Shown piece after piece: positions 1-8,681 of a DNA stretch of 44,300 nucleotides. Position 1 is the stretch's first letter; each line of letters starts with the position of its first letter. The notes beneath the pieces were generated by a model, which saw only the letters and a program-made list of their open reading frames with translations, searched no databases and was not told where the DNA came from. Source of the DNA: Streptococcaceae bacterium (lineage in GTDB: Bacteria; Bacillota; Bacilli; Lactobacillales; Streptococcaceae); NCBI GenBank assembly GCA_031285775.1, contig JAITVN010000091.1:1-44300 (forward strand). The letters are read 5' to 3'. Made by a program: the position numbers and the translations under genes.

Positions 1-462
1 AGAACTAGACCCGCCAGGCACTTTCTCCAAGTCCCAAGCATTTTTCGTCGATTTAACAGAAGAATTCTCACCTGAGCCGCCCATGGCGAACTCGTCCATG
101 TTGGTTTTGCCGACCATAATCATGCCAGCCTGCTTGAATTTCTCAACCACTGTTGCGTCATAAGGCGGTGTCCAGCCCGTCAGAATCTTGGATGCTGCTG
201 TCGTCTCAACCGCTTTAGTGACAATATTGTCTTTAACCGCCAGCGGAATACCATCCGTCAGTACATCTGCACGGATACCACGTGCATCTACCTCTGCAGC
301 CGCTGCCAGCGCTTCTTTTTCTGTAATATTTAAAAATGCATCTACTTGCGATTCACGCGTTTTAACATCAGCCAAAGTCGCTTGCGTCAGCTCTGTCGCA
401 GAAATCTCTTTGCTTACCAACAAATCATGCAGTTCAGAAATCGTTTTATTATTAAAAGACAT
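1..462 (-). CDS. gatA: Glutamyl-tRNA(Gln) amidotransferase subunit A, N-terminal part (cut by window edge)
   Basis: The 154 N-terminal codons of the GatA amidase are present and the rest lies beyond the left edge. GatA releases ammonia from glutamine for transamidation of Glu-tRNA(Gln) in the GatCAB complex in the cytoplasm. The fragment contains the amidase-signature start: VKDNI with the catalytic lysine, then [18 protein letters not shown], where the Gly/Ser-rich region begins. The ATG at 462-460 overlaps the gatC stop codon as ATGA, so the two are translationally coupled. It is partial only because of the window boundary; nothing suggests a broken gene. Confidence 0.95.
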   Translation of the reverse strand, partial: MSFNNKTISELHDLLVSKEISATELTQATLADVKTRESQVDAFLNITEKEALAAAAEVDARGIRADVLTDGIPLAVKDNIVTKAVETTAASKILTGWTPPYDATVVEKFKQAGMIMVGKTNMDEFAMGGSGENSSVKSTKNAWDLEKVPGGSSS

Positions 463-767
463 CAGGCATCACCCCCACCTTCAAGAATTGCCGGCACCTT
501 GATAAAGCCGTCCTCAGTTTCAGGCACTTGCGACAGTAAAAGCTCGCGATCAGCCGCAGGCGCAGCTATATCTTCACGCCAGTGGTTCAGATTGTCGGCT
601 GGATTGGACGTGAAAGGCACACCTTCGGTGTCTACCTCGCCCAGCTGCTCAAACATTGTAATGATTTTGCCCAGTGTATCCGTGAAATTATCAATTTCAT
701 TGTCCTCAAATTTAAGTTTTGCCAAACCGGCTACATGTTCGATGTCTTGCTTTGTTATCGTTGACAT
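462..767 (-). CDS. gatC: Glutamyl-tRNA(Gln) amidotransferase subunit C
   Basis: A 101-residue GatC, the small subunit that holds GatA and GatB together in the tRNA-dependent amidotransferase. The family pattern is clear: an N-terminal helix with [11 protein letters not shown], a middle [15 protein letters not shown] segment, and a C-terminal REDI...[19 protein letters not shown] tail. The length is normal. A Shine-Dalgarno sequence (AAGGAG) sits just before the ATG. It is separated from codY upstream by a terminator hairpin, so gatCA(B) probably uses its own promoter in 768-830 plus readthrough. The order codY-gatC-gatA matches Lactococcus. Confidence 0.95.
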   Translation of the reverse strand: MSTITKQDIEHVAGLAKLKFEDNEIDNFTDTLGKIITMFEQLGEVDTEGVPFTSNPADNLNHWREDIAAPAADRELLLSQVPETEDGFIKVPAILEGGGDA

Positions 768-831
768 TAATTCTCCTTCAAATATAGTCTCTTCACTTAT
801 ATCATATGTAAATACATTCCCTTAATTATAC

Positions 832-858
832 AAAAAAATCGGCTAAATTGCCGATTTT
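832..858 (-). terminator. Rho-independent terminator of codY
   Basis: Perfect 9-bp stem (835-843 with 850-858), 6-nt loop, followed on the minus strand by seven T residues (832-838). It lies between the codY stop and gatC. Confidence 0.85.
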
Positions 859-876
859 GATTTTTTCTTGTGCGTC

Positions 877-1665
877 TTAATGCAGGTAGCCCGCAAGCTT
901 GTCATAAATCCCATCGTTGACGACATGGAGATAAGTGCCCTTCATGCCGAGCGAGCGAGATTCGATAATGCCGGCAGATTCCAGTTTACGCAGGGCATTA
1001 ACAATAACTGAACGTGTAATGCCGATTTTGTCTGCTACAACTGAAGCCGTCAATTGGCCTTCGTTGCCGTTAAGCTCTTTCAAAATCGCCTGAACGGCTT
1101 TAAGCTCGGAGTAAGACAACGTGTTGACTGCCATGTTTAAGGCAGCATCGCTACGCAATCTTTCCTCAATCTGCTCCACTTGCTTATGGGAAAGCTGCAC
1201 GCCCATCACAGAAGTTGCCAGCTCAACAAGAACCAACTCATCATCGGTGAACTGCTTGCCGTCACGCCAGAGAATTAATGTGCCCAAGCGCATGCCGGAA
1301 CCATAAATAGGCGCCAAAGTGGTCACGCTGTCAGGATATTCTCCTTCCAACTCTGCAGGATAAAGGGAAAGAGGATCAGTCCCATCAAGGTTTGCCACGG
1401 TATCATAGATACGTACAGCCATTTTGGTGTACTCTGCGGGCAGCTGTCCTTCGTCAAAATAAGCTTTCACGCGCTCATTTTTTGCATCGAAAGGAAGATC
1501 ATATCCGAGCAGTTTACCTTTCGTGTCAATTACGCAAACATTAGCGTCAACAACCTCTGACAAGCGTTCGCAAACGCCATCATATGGATACTGTTTGGAA
1601 AGATCGGTCGCATCGTCTTGTAGGATTGCGGTAATCTGGCGCGTCTTTTCCAGTAAATTTGCCAT
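877..1665 (-). CDS. codY: GTP- and branched-chain-amino-acid-sensing global repressor CodY
   Basis: A 262-residue CodY, the pleiotropic repressor of nitrogen and amino-acid metabolism in low-GC Gram-positives. The N-terminal GAF-like effector domain spans about residues 1-155 and includes the family segment [16 protein letters not shown]. The C-terminal winged helix-turn-helix is at about 200-245, with the recognition region [20 protein letters not shown]. Length is typical. No good Shine-Dalgarno sequence precedes the ATG; GAGAT is the best candidate. It has a clear promoter with an adjacent CodY box, indicating autoregulation as known in Lactococcus lactis. Confidence 0.97.
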   Translation of the reverse strand: MANLLEKTRQITAILQDDATDLSKQYPYDGVCERLSEVVDANVCVIDTKGKLLGYDLPFDAKNERVKAYFDEGQLPAEYTKMAVRIYDTVANLDGTDPLSLYPAELEGEYPDSVTTLAPIYGSGMRLGTLILWRDGKQFTDDELVLVELATSVMGVQLSHKQVEQIEERLRSDAALNMAVNTLSYSELKAVQAILKELNGNEGQLTASVVADKIGITRSVIVNALRKLESAGIIESRSLGMKGTYLHVVNDGIYDKLAGYLH

Positions 1666-1698
1666 TTTTTATCTCATTTCTATAAAATATTATAACAA

Positions 1699-1727
1699 AT
1701 TATATCATAGTGTTTTACAAAAATCAA
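1699..1727 (-). promoter_or_regulatory. codY promoter
   Basis: On the minus strand: -35 TTGATT (1727-1722), 17-bp spacer, -10 TATAAT (1704-1699) preceded by TGA, giving an extended -10. It predicts a leader of roughly 25 nt. Confidence 0.8.
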
Positions 1728-1730
1728 CAG

Positions 1731-1745
1731 AATTGTCAGAAAATT
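1731..1745. promoter_or_regulatory. CodY box at the codY promoter
   Basis: AATTGTCAGAAAATT differs at one position from the lactococcal CodY consensus AATTTTCWGAAAATT. It lies immediately upstream of the codY -35 element, as expected for autorepression. Confidence 0.75.
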
Positions 1746-1936
1746 GTTGCGAATTCCTTCCATGAGAACAATTTTTAGATTGCTGATTTCACCAGAGCTT
1801 TCACGAGTTTCTTGCTAATATAAAGGCTCCAGCCACATCATAACTCCCAATAATGAGCTCTAAAATTGGACATACTGTCAAAAAATGATGTCTTTTTATT
1901 TAAGATTGTTATAAGCTTTTATCTCAAAATTCAGCT

Positions 1937-3901
1937 CTACTTCTTTATTCTAAACACCATGGCCGTACGACTGGCCAGATTCAGCTCGATTGTATTTCCC
2001 TCAAGCTTGAAATGACTCCGCGGCCCGAATCCGCCGAACTTGGCATCGTCCGAATCAAAAACGAGTGCCAATTTTCCAGGAACATCAAAGCTCATGTATT
2101 TCATCTCTGTCGGGTGAAAATTAAAGGCTATCAGCAGCTCGCCTTTCTGGAAAGCCAGCAGCTTGTCATCATTCTGAATCCATTTTTGACGCAGGCTGTC
2201 AGTCTGCTCAATGAATTTGAAATCATGCTCTAACTTGGTCATGGCATTGTCAAAAGCCAGCAAATACTGATAACGCAGCTCAGGATTGGTTGACAAACTC
2301 CACTGACGCCGGGCATGCTGAAAGCTGTCGCCATTGCCGGGACGCGGGAAGTCCAGCCACTCTGGATGACCGAATTCATTGCCTATGAAGTTCAAGTAGC
2401 CTTCGCCGGCCAAGCTGAAGGTTACGAGACGTATCAGCTTGTGCAGCGCCATGGCACGATCAATGACCAGCGATTGGCTGTGAATATCCATTGACCAGTA
2501 CATTTCCGCATCGGCCAGCCAGAACATGAGCGTCTTGTCGCCAACGAGCGCCTGGTCATGCGATTCGGCATAACCGATGTTTTTCTCGCCTGGGCGGCGG
2601 GTGGTTAATTCCCAATAAAGGCCTGTCATGTCCAGCTGTTCGTCAGTTCTTGTTTTGAGTTGTTTTATCCAGTAATCAGGCACCCCCATTGAGAGGCGGT
2701 AGTCAAATCCTACGCCCCCCTCGTCTATGGGCAGTGCCATTCCAGGCATGGCGGACATATCTTCTGCAATGCAGGTGGCATCTGCTTTGAGGTCGTGAAT
2801 GAGATCTGTGGCAAGCATGAGATAAGTCACGGCTTCAACATCTGTATTCATGGAGAAGTATTTTGCGTAGCTGTCAAAGCTTGAGCCCAGGCCATGATCC
2901 ATGTATAGCATACTGGTCACACCGTCAAAGCGGAAACCGTCAAATTTGTAGACATCTAGCCAAAATTGTAAATTGCTCAGCAGAAAATGGATGACTTCAT
3001 CTTTGCCATAGTTGAAAAGTTTGGTGTTCCAGGCTGGATGATCGCCGCGGGCACCTTCATGAAAGAACTGATAACTTGTACCATCGAAAAGATTTAGGCC
3101 ATCACCAACATTTTTTACAGCATGAGAGTGCACGACATCAAGCAGAACACGGAGACCCAGCCGATGCGCTTCGTCGATCAGCGCCATCAGCTCATCGGGT
3201 TTGCCGAAACGACTGGAGGCTGCATAGAAGCTCGAGACTTGATAACCGAAACTGCTGTATAGGGGATGTTCCTGAATGGCCATCAACTGGATGGTGTTGT
3301 AGCCGTCCGCTTTGATACGCGGCAGGACATCGCGTGCAAATTCTGCGTAAGAGTTAATCTTAAAGTCTTCAGAGGAGATACCGACGTGCGCTTCGTATAT
3401 CAAGGGCGCCTCAGCGAGCTTGGGCTGCGGATGCTTGAATTTGTAGGTCGGCTGGTAGAGGACTTGCGCATAGGTCGTGTCAGGCTGCTGCTCGACGTAA
3501 TTTGCATAAGTCGGCACGCGCCAATTTCGCTGGCCGTCAATGATCAGCTGGACTTTGACACGTGAGCCAAGCGGCATTTTTCCTGGCACACGCAATTCCC
3601 AGACGCCTGCGCCAATTGAGGTCAGCTCATGATGAGCGCCGTCCCAGTCGTTAAAATCGCCAGCCAGAAAAACCTGACTCACGCCGGGATTTGGCGCCCA
3701 TTCGCGGTAGACCCAACTGTCTTTTTCTTGATGAAAACCGAAATACTTGTAGCCCTGGGCAAATTCAGCCAGTGTCTTTTCTTTCTTGTCTCCAAGGAGT
3801 CTTTTTTTTGTGCGCTCGTATTCAAAAACGCGATGCAGTAAATCGCCTTCATAAGGCTCAAGCCACGGGTCGCGTTCCAGAATTTTCAACTTTTTGTCCA
3901 T
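1937..3901 (-). CDS. glgB: 1,4-alpha-glucan branching enzyme, eukaryotic-type (GH13_8)
   Basis: A 654-residue alpha-glucan branching enzyme (EC 2.4.1.18), which cuts alpha-1,4 glucan chains and rejoins them as alpha-1,6 branches. An N-terminal CBM48-like domain (VFLAGDFNDWDG, about 78-88) precedes the GH13 barrel. The catalytic regions are intact: DVVHSH (255-260), nucleophile Asp326 in GFRFDGVTSMLY, acid Glu380 in IAEDMSAMPG, and Asp449 in AESHDQALVGDKT. These segments, with LNFIGNEFGHPEWLDFPR, match the animal/plant/fungal subfamily (GH13_8) rather than the usual bacterial GH13_9 GlgB. No other glycogen genes are nearby. Upstream lie two GT4 glycosyltransferases, so its substrate may not be glycogen. 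AAAGGG is a usable ribosome-binding site. Confidence 0.9.
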   Translation of the reverse strand: MDKKLKILERDPWLEPYEGDLLHRVFEYERTKKRLLGDKKEKTLAEFAQGYKYFGFHQEKDSWVYREWAPNPGVSQVFLAGDFNDWDGAHHELTSIGAGVWELRVPGKMPLGSRVKVQLIIDGQRNWRVPTYANYVEQQPDTTYAQVLYQPTYKFKHPQPKLAEAPLIYEAHVGISSEDFKINSYAEFARDVLPRIKADGYNTIQLMAIQEHPLYSSFGYQVSSFYAASSRFGKPDELMALIDEAHRLGLRVLLDVVHSHAVKNVGDGLNLFDGTSYQFFHEGARGDHPAWNTKLFNYGKDEVIHFLLSNLQFWLDVYKFDGFRFDGVTSMLYMDHGLGSSFDSYAKYFSMNTDVEAVTYLMLATDLIHDLKADATCIAEDMSAMPGMALPIDEGGVGFDYRLSMGVPDYWIKQLKTRTDEQLDMTGLYWELTTRRPGEKNIGYAESHDQALVGDKTLMFWLADAEMYWSMDIHSQSLVIDRAMALHKLIRLVTFSLAGEGYLNFIGNEFGHPEWLDFPRPGNGDSFQHARRQWSLSTNPELRYQYLLAFDNAMTKLEHDFKFIEQTDSLRQKWIQNDDKLLAFQKGELLIAFNFHPTEMKYMSFDVPGKLALVFDSDDAKFGGFGPRSHFKLEGNTIELNLASRTAMVFRIKK

Positions 3902-3913
3902 ATAGCCCTTTCT

Positions 3914-3941
3914 ATAATATGATACTTGGATGATTGTTCAA
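3914..3941 (-). promoter_or_regulatory. Promoter of the branching-enzyme gene
   Basis: Minus strand TTGAAC (3941-3936), 16-bp spacer, TATTAT (3919-3914), giving a leader of about 6 nt that retains part of the ribosome-binding site region. The gene can therefore be expressed independently of the upstream glycosyltransferases. Confidence 0.55.
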
Positions 3942-3987
3942 GCAATGAGACTTTTTTTAACAAATTTAGACAATGAATCGAAATTCA

Positions 3988-5604
3988 TTATTTTTCTTTG
4001 AGCGTCTGGTTTCCCAGGCCTTTCGTAATGTCAGGTATATAATCAATTTTTTTGGACTTTGCATCGTCAAGCAAGGCCTGCCAAGATTTCCAGACACTCG
4101 CTTCAGAGTATCTTTCGGATAATTCATAGGCTCGATCAGACATGTGCTGCAGGAGTTCATCATCTGTGAAGAGCCGAACAAGACGATCCGCAAAAGCTTC
4201 CAGGTCATCATATCCGACAATAAAGCCATTTTCTCCATCAACTGTCAATTCATTTGGTCCATAATTGACATCTGTTGAAACCGAAACCATTCCGTGACTC
4301 TGAGCCTCCATTAACGAGAGATTGAAGCCTTCCATGATTGAGAAAAGACCGTAAACTTGGTGCTGCTTGTGCAGACTCGGCACGTCCTCTGAGTAGCCGA
4401 ACTGATGAACTGCTTCTTCCATTTGGTAGTCTTTTATGGCAGCATCAATGTCTTTCTGAGCGGCGTCATTGTCACGATGGTCCACGTAGCCGTAAAAATC
4501 AAGCGTGATGTCAGGCACCGTTTTACGGGCTTCTCCAATTGCGCGGATAATTTTGTCAATCCGCTTTTCTGGGGCCACACGGGCAGTCACAAGAACAGAA
4601 TGCTTTTTGCGGTCAGCCATGGGCACATGCGCCTCTTCAAACACTGCGTCTGGAATGACACCAACTGGGATTGTGAACATGTGACATTTCGGATCAAATC
4701 GAGCAATGACATCATTGGTCTGTTTTTGAGTCGCAGAAATCACGGCATCAAAACGGTTCATATTGGTAAGGCCATATTCGTAGAAATTATTCAGCACAGA
4801 GTGCATGGTGTCTTGCGCATCACCTGCATGGCTATTGTGCAGATGCATCACAGTATAAGCTGGTCTCTCCAGCTTCAGCAGCGCCCAGTCACCTAAGTGC
4901 GTCCTGTCCAGAATAAAAACATTCAGCGCTTTATCAGACCAGTATTCTGCATTGATGAGATTAAAGAAATGCAGTGTCAATTCGTCAATGTTGCTGAACA
5001 TGTAAACTGCGCCATTCTCATCGTAGGTCAAACGCCAGCCTGTCTTGACAAGCTTTCCAGTTCCGTCAAACTTGTTGAAAGTCTCGAGTACGGGCTTGCC
5101 ATTCACATCATACCAGACTTCAGTTCCGATTTTATTATCAGGCGTATACCATTGCGACAGCGACAAAAAGCCGCGAAAATCATAATTATCTACTCGATAA
5201 AGGTTGCCGAAGGCGTCAAATAATTCGGCCATTGACACACGACGATGCTCGTCTTCCTGATAATAGTGCACGCGTGCCACAAACATTTTTCCCTGCATGA
5301 CATGATAAATGTCGTCCTTTTCTTGTTCAACATAAGACAGGTTGTCCACACCAAAGTCGAGATCTTCGACCTGAATAATTTTGTCTTCTACCAGTTCTGA
5401 GTGCTGGAAAAAGTCAAACATGCCCAGTATCTCTTTATCTGACACGCCGACTTCATTTAGGAAATAATGCAGACGCGGATTCCACTCACGGAAAACCAGC
5501 TTAAATGGTGTGTCATGGTCGCGAAAAAGCTGCGCTCGTTTCAGCTGAGCGTGTTCAATTCCAGAATTTTGTTTATTGAAGCTTGAATTGATAAAAAAGT
5601 TCAC
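3988..5604 (-). CDS. GtfA/TagE-like GT4 glycosyltransferase
   Basis: A 538-residue retaining GT4 enzyme of the GtfA/TagE type. The N-terminal half (about 1-210) contains the extra beta-rich insertion typical of GtfA and poly(glycerol-phosphate) alpha-glucosyltransferases. The C-terminal Rossmann half shows VTARVAPEKRIDKIIRA (about 340-360) and the acidic EGFNLSLMEAQSHG donor-binding motif (about 420-435). No signal peptide or membrane segment, so it is cytoplasmic. The start codon is GTG at 5604, with AGGA eight bases upstream. It follows the related gene at 5614-7149 after 9 bp, in the same frame order as gtfA/gtfB pairs that glycosylate Ser-rich adhesins or teichoic acids. The acceptor cannot be told from sequence. 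Confidence 0.8.
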   Translation of the reverse strand: MNFFINSSFNKQNSGIEHAQLKRAQLFRDHDTPFKLVFREWNPRLHYFLNEVGVSDKEILGMFDFFQHSELVEDKIIQVEDLDFGVDNLSYVEQEKDDIYHVMQGKMFVARVHYYQEDEHRRVSMAELFDAFGNLYRVDNYDFRGFLSLSQWYTPDNKIGTEVWYDVNGKPVLETFNKFDGTGKLVKTGWRLTYDENGAVYMFSNIDELTLHFFNLINAEYWSDKALNVFILDRTHLGDWALLKLERPAYTVMHLHNSHAGDAQDTMHSVLNNFYEYGLTNMNRFDAVISATQKQTNDVIARFDPKCHMFTIPVGVIPDAVFEEAHVPMADRKKHSVLVTARVAPEKRIDKIIRAIGEARKTVPDITLDFYGYVDHRDNDAAQKDIDAAIKDYQMEEAVHQFGYSEDVPSLHKQHQVYGLFSIMEGFNLSLMEAQSHGMVSVSTDVNYGPNELTVDGENGFIVGYDDLEAFADRLVRLFTDDELLQHMSDRAYELSERYSEASVWKSWQALLDDAKSKKIDYIPDITKGLGNQTLKEK

Positions 5605-5613
5605 GAGTTCGTC

Positions 5614-7149
5614 CTACGCTTTCACTAAAAGATTATTCACTTGCTGCCCTGCTTCTTCCCAAAGCTGCCAGGCCCGCTCAGCGTTGAAATATTGTGCACG
5701 TTCATAGGCTGCTTTAGAATAAGCTGCTTGAATTTCAGGATTTGACAAGATTTTGAGAATCGCTTCAGCTGCGGCTTGTTCGCTTCTAAAAGGGACTAGA
5801 TTGCCATCCTTGCCGTTTTTAATCATCTCTGTCAGGCCATATTTGACCTTGTAAGCCACCACTGGCAGGCCGTAGCTCATTCCTTTCAAGATGCCCATTC
5901 CAAAGGCTTCGCCTTCAGATGTACTCAGCAGGACACCGCCTTTTTCCAGGATTTTTGCCAACTCATGCTCGCTCTTGTAGCCGGGAAAAGTCACAAACTC
6001 TTTCGAATTAAGCGCCTCTGCTCTCTTTTCAATTGCCTGACGATAATCCATCGGAGAGGCATAGCCATAAAATTCCAGCTTCACATTGGGCATTTTCTCA
6101 CGCACCCTGGCCAAGATATCCACTGCCTCAACAGAGCCCTTATTGGCAGAAATCATTCCCAGACAAATGATAGTCTGCTCACGTGCTTGCGAAAGCTGCA
6201 CACTGGCATTTTCTACATTCTCAGCATATGTGTCCGGAAGAACCAGAACGCGCTTAAATTTGTAATACCTCAGAATTTCCTCTCGCTGCTGATTTGTCGG
6301 CACAATAAGGCCATCTATCTGATCTACCCAATTGTTAAACAACGGCTCCAGATACGGCACCAACTTACGAGAAGCACCTGCCTGGCGATTATCTGCCGCA
6401 TGCGTATTGTGCAGAAACTGCCATTTACCCGCTGCATTTTCGATTTTGAGCATCGCACTGGTCAGCGTAGGACGATCACAAATAAAGCTGGAAGGCTCTT
6501 TTGCCGCCAATTCAGAAGCAAAAAACGCAAAAAGGTCTTCTTCGGTATTGAAACGCAGAACCTTGTCACTATAATCTAAAAGCTTCCAGCTGGTTGGCGC
6601 CAAAACACCGTTAATATTCATATGGGTCAACTCAATTTTAGGCTGGCCTTGGGCATTGAAAAAAACCTGCGGGCCGAGCGAGCCGTCTGGATGATAATAT
6701 TGTGTGGAAGATTTGAAACCACGGCGATCCCAGACATCACGCGCCACAACAACTTTGTTGTCATTGTACCAGTCAATTGTTCCCACAAGTCCAACAGTTG
6801 CAGGCGCAATCGAAACTTTGGCAATGACTCTGCCATGGAATTTTATCATTGATTCGTTTGCATCAACTGCTTCTATGTGATAAAGATTTTTATCGAACAC
6901 ATCAATGTAGCGGACATCAGCATTGACTCGGGGCTGATCTGTGACTTCCTGAAAATAGTCATACATGTTAAGCACATCTGAGGATTCAAGGCCAACACGT
7001 TCAATGTCGGCAGCACTGTTACTATTGTAATTGCGCGTCAGAATCTTTGCGGGCTGGCCATTTTTCTTGAACAACTGCAGGCGCTTGATGGCAGAAAACT
7101 CAGTTCCAGAATTTAGCGTGAAAACACTTTCGTTTAAAAAATAGTTCAT
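5614..7149 (-). CDS. GtfA/TagE-like GT4 glycosyltransferase (partner of the next gene)
   Basis: A 511-residue paralogue of its downstream neighbour. N-terminal sequence pattern NSGTEFSAIKRLQLF parallels NSGIEHAQLKRAQLF there. The beta-rich insertion (about 60-210) is followed by a GT4 domain with LGMISANKGSVEAVDILARV and the EGEAFGMGILKGMSYGLPVV motif (about 415-435). In accessory-Sec loci, paired GtfA/GtfB proteins form a complex in which one member is catalytic and the other helps bind the acceptor; whether that applies here is inference. It has a good Shine-Dalgarno sequence (GAGGAG) and its own extended -10 promoter. No SecA2/SecY2 genes are in the window. Confidence 0.78.
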   Translation of the reverse strand: MNYFLNESVFTLNSGTEFSAIKRLQLFKKNGQPAKILTRNYNSNSAADIERVGLESSDVLNMYDYFQEVTDQPRVNADVRYIDVFDKNLYHIEAVDANESMIKFHGRVIAKVSIAPATVGLVGTIDWYNDNKVVVARDVWDRRGFKSSTQYYHPDGSLGPQVFFNAQGQPKIELTHMNINGVLAPTSWKLLDYSDKVLRFNTEEDLFAFFASELAAKEPSSFICDRPTLTSAMLKIENAAGKWQFLHNTHAADNRQAGASRKLVPYLEPLFNNWVDQIDGLIVPTNQQREEILRYYKFKRVLVLPDTYAENVENASVQLSQAREQTIICLGMISANKGSVEAVDILARVREKMPNVKLEFYGYASPMDYRQAIEKRAEALNSKEFVTFPGYKSEHELAKILEKGGVLLSTSEGEAFGMGILKGMSYGLPVVAYKVKYGLTEMIKNGKDGNLVPFRSEQAAAEAILKILSNPEIQAAYSKAAYERAQYFNAERAWQLWEEAGQQVNNLLVKA

Positions 7150-7180
7150 GATCTCCTCGTATTTCTTGAATGTCCCAATT

Positions 7181-7189
7181 ATTATATCA
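7181..7189 (-). promoter_or_regulatory. Extended -10 promoter of the GT4 pair
   Basis: TGATATAAT on the minus strand (7189-7181), about 32 bp before the start codon, leaving a normal leader with a Shine-Dalgarno sequence. No convincing -35 box. Confidence 0.5.
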
Positions 7190-7203
7190 TAATTCAGATA
7201 AAT

Positions 7204-8544
7204 TTAATTAAGCGTCACAAGTTTGACTGCGCGAATCTTAGCATGCCAGCCGGCCACTTTCGAATTGTCAAATTGAATGGCAGTCCAGTGTTTTCTTGCC
7301 GAAAAAGTAGCCTGACCTTCTTCAAGTTCAAGATCCTCCCGCTCAGCTTTGGCATTTGATACCAGGCAGAGATGTCCTAAATCCTGATCCGAAATGATTT
7401 CCAAATGATATTTCCGGCCAATGTCGAGAACCGCTTTGAAATGGAACAAGAGACTCGTCTCAGCTTCGTAAGCAGAACGCAAAATCTTCAAACCGTCCGA
7501 TTCGTACTGAAAAGTATAAGCGCGACTTAATTTAATCGGTCTGGCATCCCAGTCCCTGCTGTCCAAATAAAGATCGGGAATCTGCTCCGTGACAGCTTTT
7601 ATGTCCGGCGCATAAAGGAATTCATTGAGATACTGCAAGGCTAAAGGGAAATTACCTGTCACGAAGACACCGTGTGAGCGGTCGCCATTGTAGTCAACAA
7701 ACATTTTATAATCCAAATTCAGTAAAGTAAACTTGCGCACATCCAACTGCACAAGAAATGGATAATTTCCCAGCAGAGAATCTGAACTCAAAACCTTGAT
7801 TTTATCAGGACTAAGTGTTGAATTTAACAATAATCCATTGATTCGGGCGACAAAGTTTTCTGGAATGAAATCCTGCACAATCGCGCTGTCAATCAGGCCA
7901 TCATCCAGCGTTCGGCGATCCATCAGAGGATCAAGCATTACCGCCTGATAGCCGCCCAGCAGCGCATGAACAAAAGCACCTGTCCCGCCGCGAGAATCTC
8001 CATAAATGACAACATTGTCACTGCCCACAGCATTTTCCGCCGCCATTTTCCGGATCAATTGCTGGATCTTCTCTTCATAATCTGGAAAAGTCTGTGTGTT
8101 CTGAAAAAACGAGCCCGAAATCAGGTTACTGTCAGCCAAACGCAGAATAAATGTATTATTGGCCACACGACGAGATAAATCGGGCCAGCGTTGATGTTCC
8201 GCACAGAACATGCGCATTTCCGCCGCCGCATCAAAACGATCTGGAAAAGGAGAAAACCATACCAGCAACTTATTTTTCAAATCCTGATCCACCATAATCG
8301 GCTTTTCCAGATTATAATAGACACCCTCAAAATTATCCGCATCGATATGAATCTGTGATAGAGGCTTGATAATATAACCCAGCTCAGCATCATAACCGTC
8401 AATTGTTTTTCCTGACAAGGCCAAATCATGTATCACATCGTAATTTTGCTTGTCTCGGCCCATAAAATTCTTCATTCCAAAAGTGATCGGCCAAGAACTG
8501 TCTCGCCCTTCATAAAGATCATGTTCAAGCTTGATATGCGCCAT
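7204..8544 (-). CDS. Alpha/beta-hydrolase-fold protein resembling Asp2/XcbB
   Basis: A 446-residue soluble protein with an alpha/beta-hydrolase core. The nucleophile elbow is YGDSRGGTGAF, with Ser184 as candidate nucleophile in a G-x-S-x-G motif. The DYNGDRSHGVF segment (about residue 290) is a plausible source of the His. The C-terminal ~110 residues form a separate beta-rich region. The overall plan recalls Asp2, the acetyltransferase-like partner of GtfA/GtfB in accessory-Sec loci, and the XcbB/CpsF capsule family. Its place directly upstream of two GtfA-like transferases supports a role in modifying the same glycan or glycoprotein. The assignment is by pattern and context only. GGAG precedes the ATG. 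Confidence 0.6.
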   Translation of the reverse strand: MAHIKLEHDLYEGRDSSWPITFGMKNFMGRDKQNYDVIHDLALSGKTIDGYDAELGYIIKPLSQIHIDADNFEGVYYNLEKPIMVDQDLKNKLLVWFSPFPDRFDAAAEMRMFCAEHQRWPDLSRRVANNTFILRLADSNLISGSFFQNTQTFPDYEEKIQQLIRKMAAENAVGSDNVVIYGDSRGGTGAFVHALLGGYQAVMLDPLMDRRTLDDGLIDSAIVQDFIPENFVARINGLLLNSTLSPDKIKVLSSDSLLGNYPFLVQLDVRKFTLLNLDYKMFVDYNGDRSHGVFVTGNFPLALQYLNEFLYAPDIKAVTEQIPDLYLDSRDWDARPIKLSRAYTFQYESDGLKILRSAYEAETSLLFHFKAVLDIGRKYHLEIISDQDLGHLCLVSNAKAEREDLELEEGQATFSARKHWTAIQFDNSKVAGWHAKIRAVKLVTLN

Positions 8545-8573
8545 AAATTCTCCAAAATCTATGTAATCGCTTA

Positions 8574-8582
8574 ATTATAACA
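8574..8582 (-). promoter_or_regulatory. Extended -10 promoter of the Asp2/XcbB-like gene
   Basis: TGTTATAAT on the minus strand (8582-8574), about 29 bp before the start codon, with a ribosome-binding site downstream. The -35 region is weak. Confidence 0.5.
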
Positions 8583-8607
8583 TATTTTTAACTTTTCATT
8601 TTATGAC

Positions 8608-8648
8608 AAAAAAGTCCAGACATTCCTTTGATCAAAGAAAAGCTGGAC
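8608..8648 (-). terminator. Rho-independent terminator of the metal ATPase gene
   Basis: GTCCAG (8614-8619) pairs with CTGGAC (8643-8648), with an inner CTTTGATCAAAG dyad. On the minus strand the stem is followed by six T residues (8608-8613). Confidence 0.75.
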
Positions 8649-8681
8649 AATAAGATTCAAAATATTCGCAAGGATTGAAAA

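Noticed and set aside
1855-1907. Plus-strand terminator in the gap between codY and the branching-enzyme gene
   Set aside because: GACAT/ATGTC pairing is only 5 bp with a long loop, and no plus-strand gene precedes it.
5965-6579. 204-codon plus-strand ORF
   Set aside because: Antisense to the GT4 gene at 5614-7149; no start signal and no recognisable domain.
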